NCBI GenBank assembly: GCA_028023455.1
Contig: JAQFVV010006294.1
Location: 2,383,001-2,447,000 of the forward strand
Length of the DNA: 64,000 nt
Reading direction: 5' to 3'
DNA from: Epiperipatus broadwayi
Lineage: Eukaryota > Onychophora > Udeonychophora > Euonychophora > Peripatidae
The notes beneath the pieces were generated by a model. That model had not been told where the DNA came from. It ran no database searches and saw only the letters and a program-made list of their open reading frames with translations. A program made the position numbers and the translations under genes. Positions within the stretch are counted from its first letter, which is position 1, and each line of letters opens with the position of its first letter. This document shows positions 61,943 to 64,000 of this stretch, piece by piece.

Positions 61943-62401
61943 ATATAAAGCAGTAGTCTTCAACCTTTTCACACCTGCGGACCGGTAAAAATAAGGATAA
62001 GGTTTCGCGGACCAGCAGAAGTCTATAGATAAATTTTCTTAAAGATGTAAAAAGCTTAGCCTTAGATGAAGTTATATATATATACGGAGTTTGTATAATA
62101 AAAAACTTTTTTTTTTTTAAATTTTGAATTTTTTTAGAAAAGTAATAAAAAATTTAATTCTATCCCCTCCCCCCAAAAAACAAATTAATTTATGTATAAT
62201 TGATTAGATTTTGTTTTTGTTCTGTTTCTTTTTTTTTAATCAGGTAAAAGTGCAATGAAAAAATAAATAAAAATTGTTTATATTAATTAAAAGTTTAAAA
62301 TCTTATTATTTTGTTATTACAAACTTTTTGCCAGTCTAACACGGACCAGAAAAAAACTTCTGCGGTCCGCAGCCCGGTGATTGAAGACCACTGATATAAA
62401 G
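61943..62401. mobile_element. Non-autonomous hAT element with perfect 8-bp duplication
   Basis: The 443-bp element (61951-62393) starts CAGTAGTCTTCAACC and ends in the imperfect inverse, GATTGAAGACCACTG, with inner cctgcggaccgg and ctgcggtccgcagcccgg also pairing. atataaag lies on both sides (61943-61950 and 62394-62401). The CAGTGGT-type end and 8-bp duplication are hallmarks of hAT transposons, including Charlie-like groups. The interior is AT-rich and non-coding. Confidence 0.92.
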
Positions 62402-64000
62402 TGATAGAAGATTAAAATCTTCACTAAAAATGTCTTGTTATAAAGAAGCAATTGAAGAAGAAAATGAATAATGATACCCATAATAAATGTTTTGAAAAAG
62501 TTTGTTTTTAAATAATCTTGGAATAATATATGATGAAAACAAAAGTGAAATAAATAAAGATAAAATGAATTATGAAGTTTATGAGCTTAAAAGCAGTGAA
62601 TTCAATAGTAAGATTTTTTTTTTTTTAAATTAAAGTGAATTAAATCTATAATGGAAATATCAAAGATATTAAATGATAAAAAAAAAAATAGGTCTTAATA
62701 ATTACATTTGACTTGAAATTAGAAGCCTGTTGTTTTTAGTTTGAAATTTATTTTTTGAGAATATAATCTCACTAAATAGGATTTTTGAATTGGCCCACCC
62801 TCCTCTTTCAGAGTATACTCTGCCTCATCTCCTCTCTCCTCATATGAGTAATCTTAATTATAAGAGGATTTATTACAGTGATCATCATCAGTTTATACCT
62901 TAATACTTTGATTAACAATCAGCTATTCATTATCTTCTTTAAAAAAATATTAATTTTCTTAAATGGTAACTATTTTATGTCTATTGATATAGAATTTTGA
63001 TACCATGAAAGCAGCTTCATTCTTCTAAGATAAAATAGCAAGATTTATCCAAGAAATAAAAAATATTATACAAGATTTATTCTTATGTAATTCAAAGCAA
63101 ATTTAAGATGAGATACAATAATGAAGTGCAATTATGAGTATAAAATATGATTTATCTAATTTTTATTCTTGGTCCATAGATTGTAATTGCATTTCTGACA
63201 TACTGCATAGTCAGCATATAATTAAAAATAAATTTTTATTATATTCAGATGCAAAAAAATTAATAATAATTCAGTTTTATTTATTAGATAATTACAAAAC
63301 AAAAATATTACTAAAATAACAAAGTACACCAAAAATATAAATTTAAAAATATTTCTTGTGTTAACTCGAGGGGATAGGGGGGTATGCATGTTTCATTTCA
63401 ATTTAACAACCATAATTCATTATTAGAATATTAACTAATTTTGGCTGATGCATTAATTTCAAAATAATGATCATAAAATATAAAATCATTAAAAAAAAAA
63501 AATCTTACAATTGAAATAAATATGCATTTAAACATAATTACCACTTTTTTTTTATTTTTATAATTGTAAGCTTTTTTTTTTTTTGTATCAGATATTTAAT
63601 GTTTTTTGAATTTGTGGTAAGTTAAGATATATTTTTTGGTATAGAAAAACATTATAATTATTTGTTTTTTATACAAATTTCTTGATTTACAAGATATTTT
63701 GGGGGACCAATTGTCTCATCTTAACTAAAGCTATATTTTGTTGTTGACTAGTTTATCTTGAAAATTCACTCATATTGCATATTTCATTCAGAATTATAAT
63801 AAAATATTTTACTAAATACAGGATCCAATAACTGATAGTCATTTTCTTGGATAAATTATAATTTCATAGTATGAGTTCATAGTGATGATTTCAATTAGTC
63901 TTTTTTCATTCACAAATACATGTAACAACAAAGTGCTATTACTAATAGTTAAATGTAACAGGAACATTCAAAGTTTAAAATGTTTCTAAAGACATTCATG
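62402..64000. other. AT-rich DNA without a recognised gene
   Basis: Contains T/A runs and a pyrimidine-rich stretch at 62795-62850. The frame at 63134-63319 is random-looking. Confidence 0.65.

Noticed and set aside
1-64000. CRISPR array, operon, riboswitch or bacterial terminator
   Set aside because: No regularly spaced short repeats and no bacterial gene signals; the content is eukaryotic.

Overview
The window looks like nuclear DNA of an AT-rich invertebrate animal. It has long A/T-rich stretches without genes, no operons or bacterial signals, animal-type transposon families (RTE-like LINEs, Tigger/pogo-like, hAT, a TGT...ACA LTR element, tRNA-derived SINEs), and one clear GT-AG-bounded exon. 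I cannot name the species or phylum from sequence alone. Nearly all long open frames are chance frames in AT-rich DNA or fragments of dead transposons.

Layout: 1-8.5 kb is AT-rich with no recognised gene. 8.5-13.4 kb is a repeat cluster: a tRNA-box-containing palindrome (family B), a broken hAT transposase, a second palindrome family (P), and several copies of a third (family A). 17.5-20.6 kb carries a tandem repeat and a decayed RTE-like LINE interrupted by a tRNA-Gly-like SINE. 22.4 kb has a LINE 3' end, 23.2-24.3 kb a deleted Tigger-like element, and 25.5-26.0 kb a second SINE and a hairpin insertion, both with long target-site duplications. 30.4-33.6 kb holds a dead Tigger transposase split by a family B palindrome, followed by a different LINE. 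34.0-36.2 kb is the best-preserved RTE-like LINE (minus strand). 37.7-42.2 kb is a nested site: a Tigger-like element hit by a LINE 3' fragment and by a young LTR element that has two nearly identical 1.42 kb LTRs but no gag/pol. 43.8-46.2 kb is an unclassified, less AT-rich segment abutting a striking P palindrome.

The only convincing host coding sequence is a 66-nt exon at 48,552-48,617 (+), in one open frame with phase 1 at both ends. Much of the window is therefore probably intron of one plus-strand gene. 48.9-54.2 kb adds more LINE, Tigger-like and family A copies. 57.9-59.3 kb is an older solo LTR of the same LTR family, and 61.95-62.39 kb is a non-autonomous hAT element with a perfect 8-bp duplication.

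The most interesting pattern is that at least four unrelated-looking repeat families share one architecture: a hairpin flush with one insertion boundary, a unique tail at the other, and 8-18 bp duplications around several of them. In family A the tail end is constant while the loop and inverted arm vary from copy to copy. That fits snap-back (self-primed) cDNA synthesis during retrotransposition better than ordinary foldback DNA transposition, but this is an inference.
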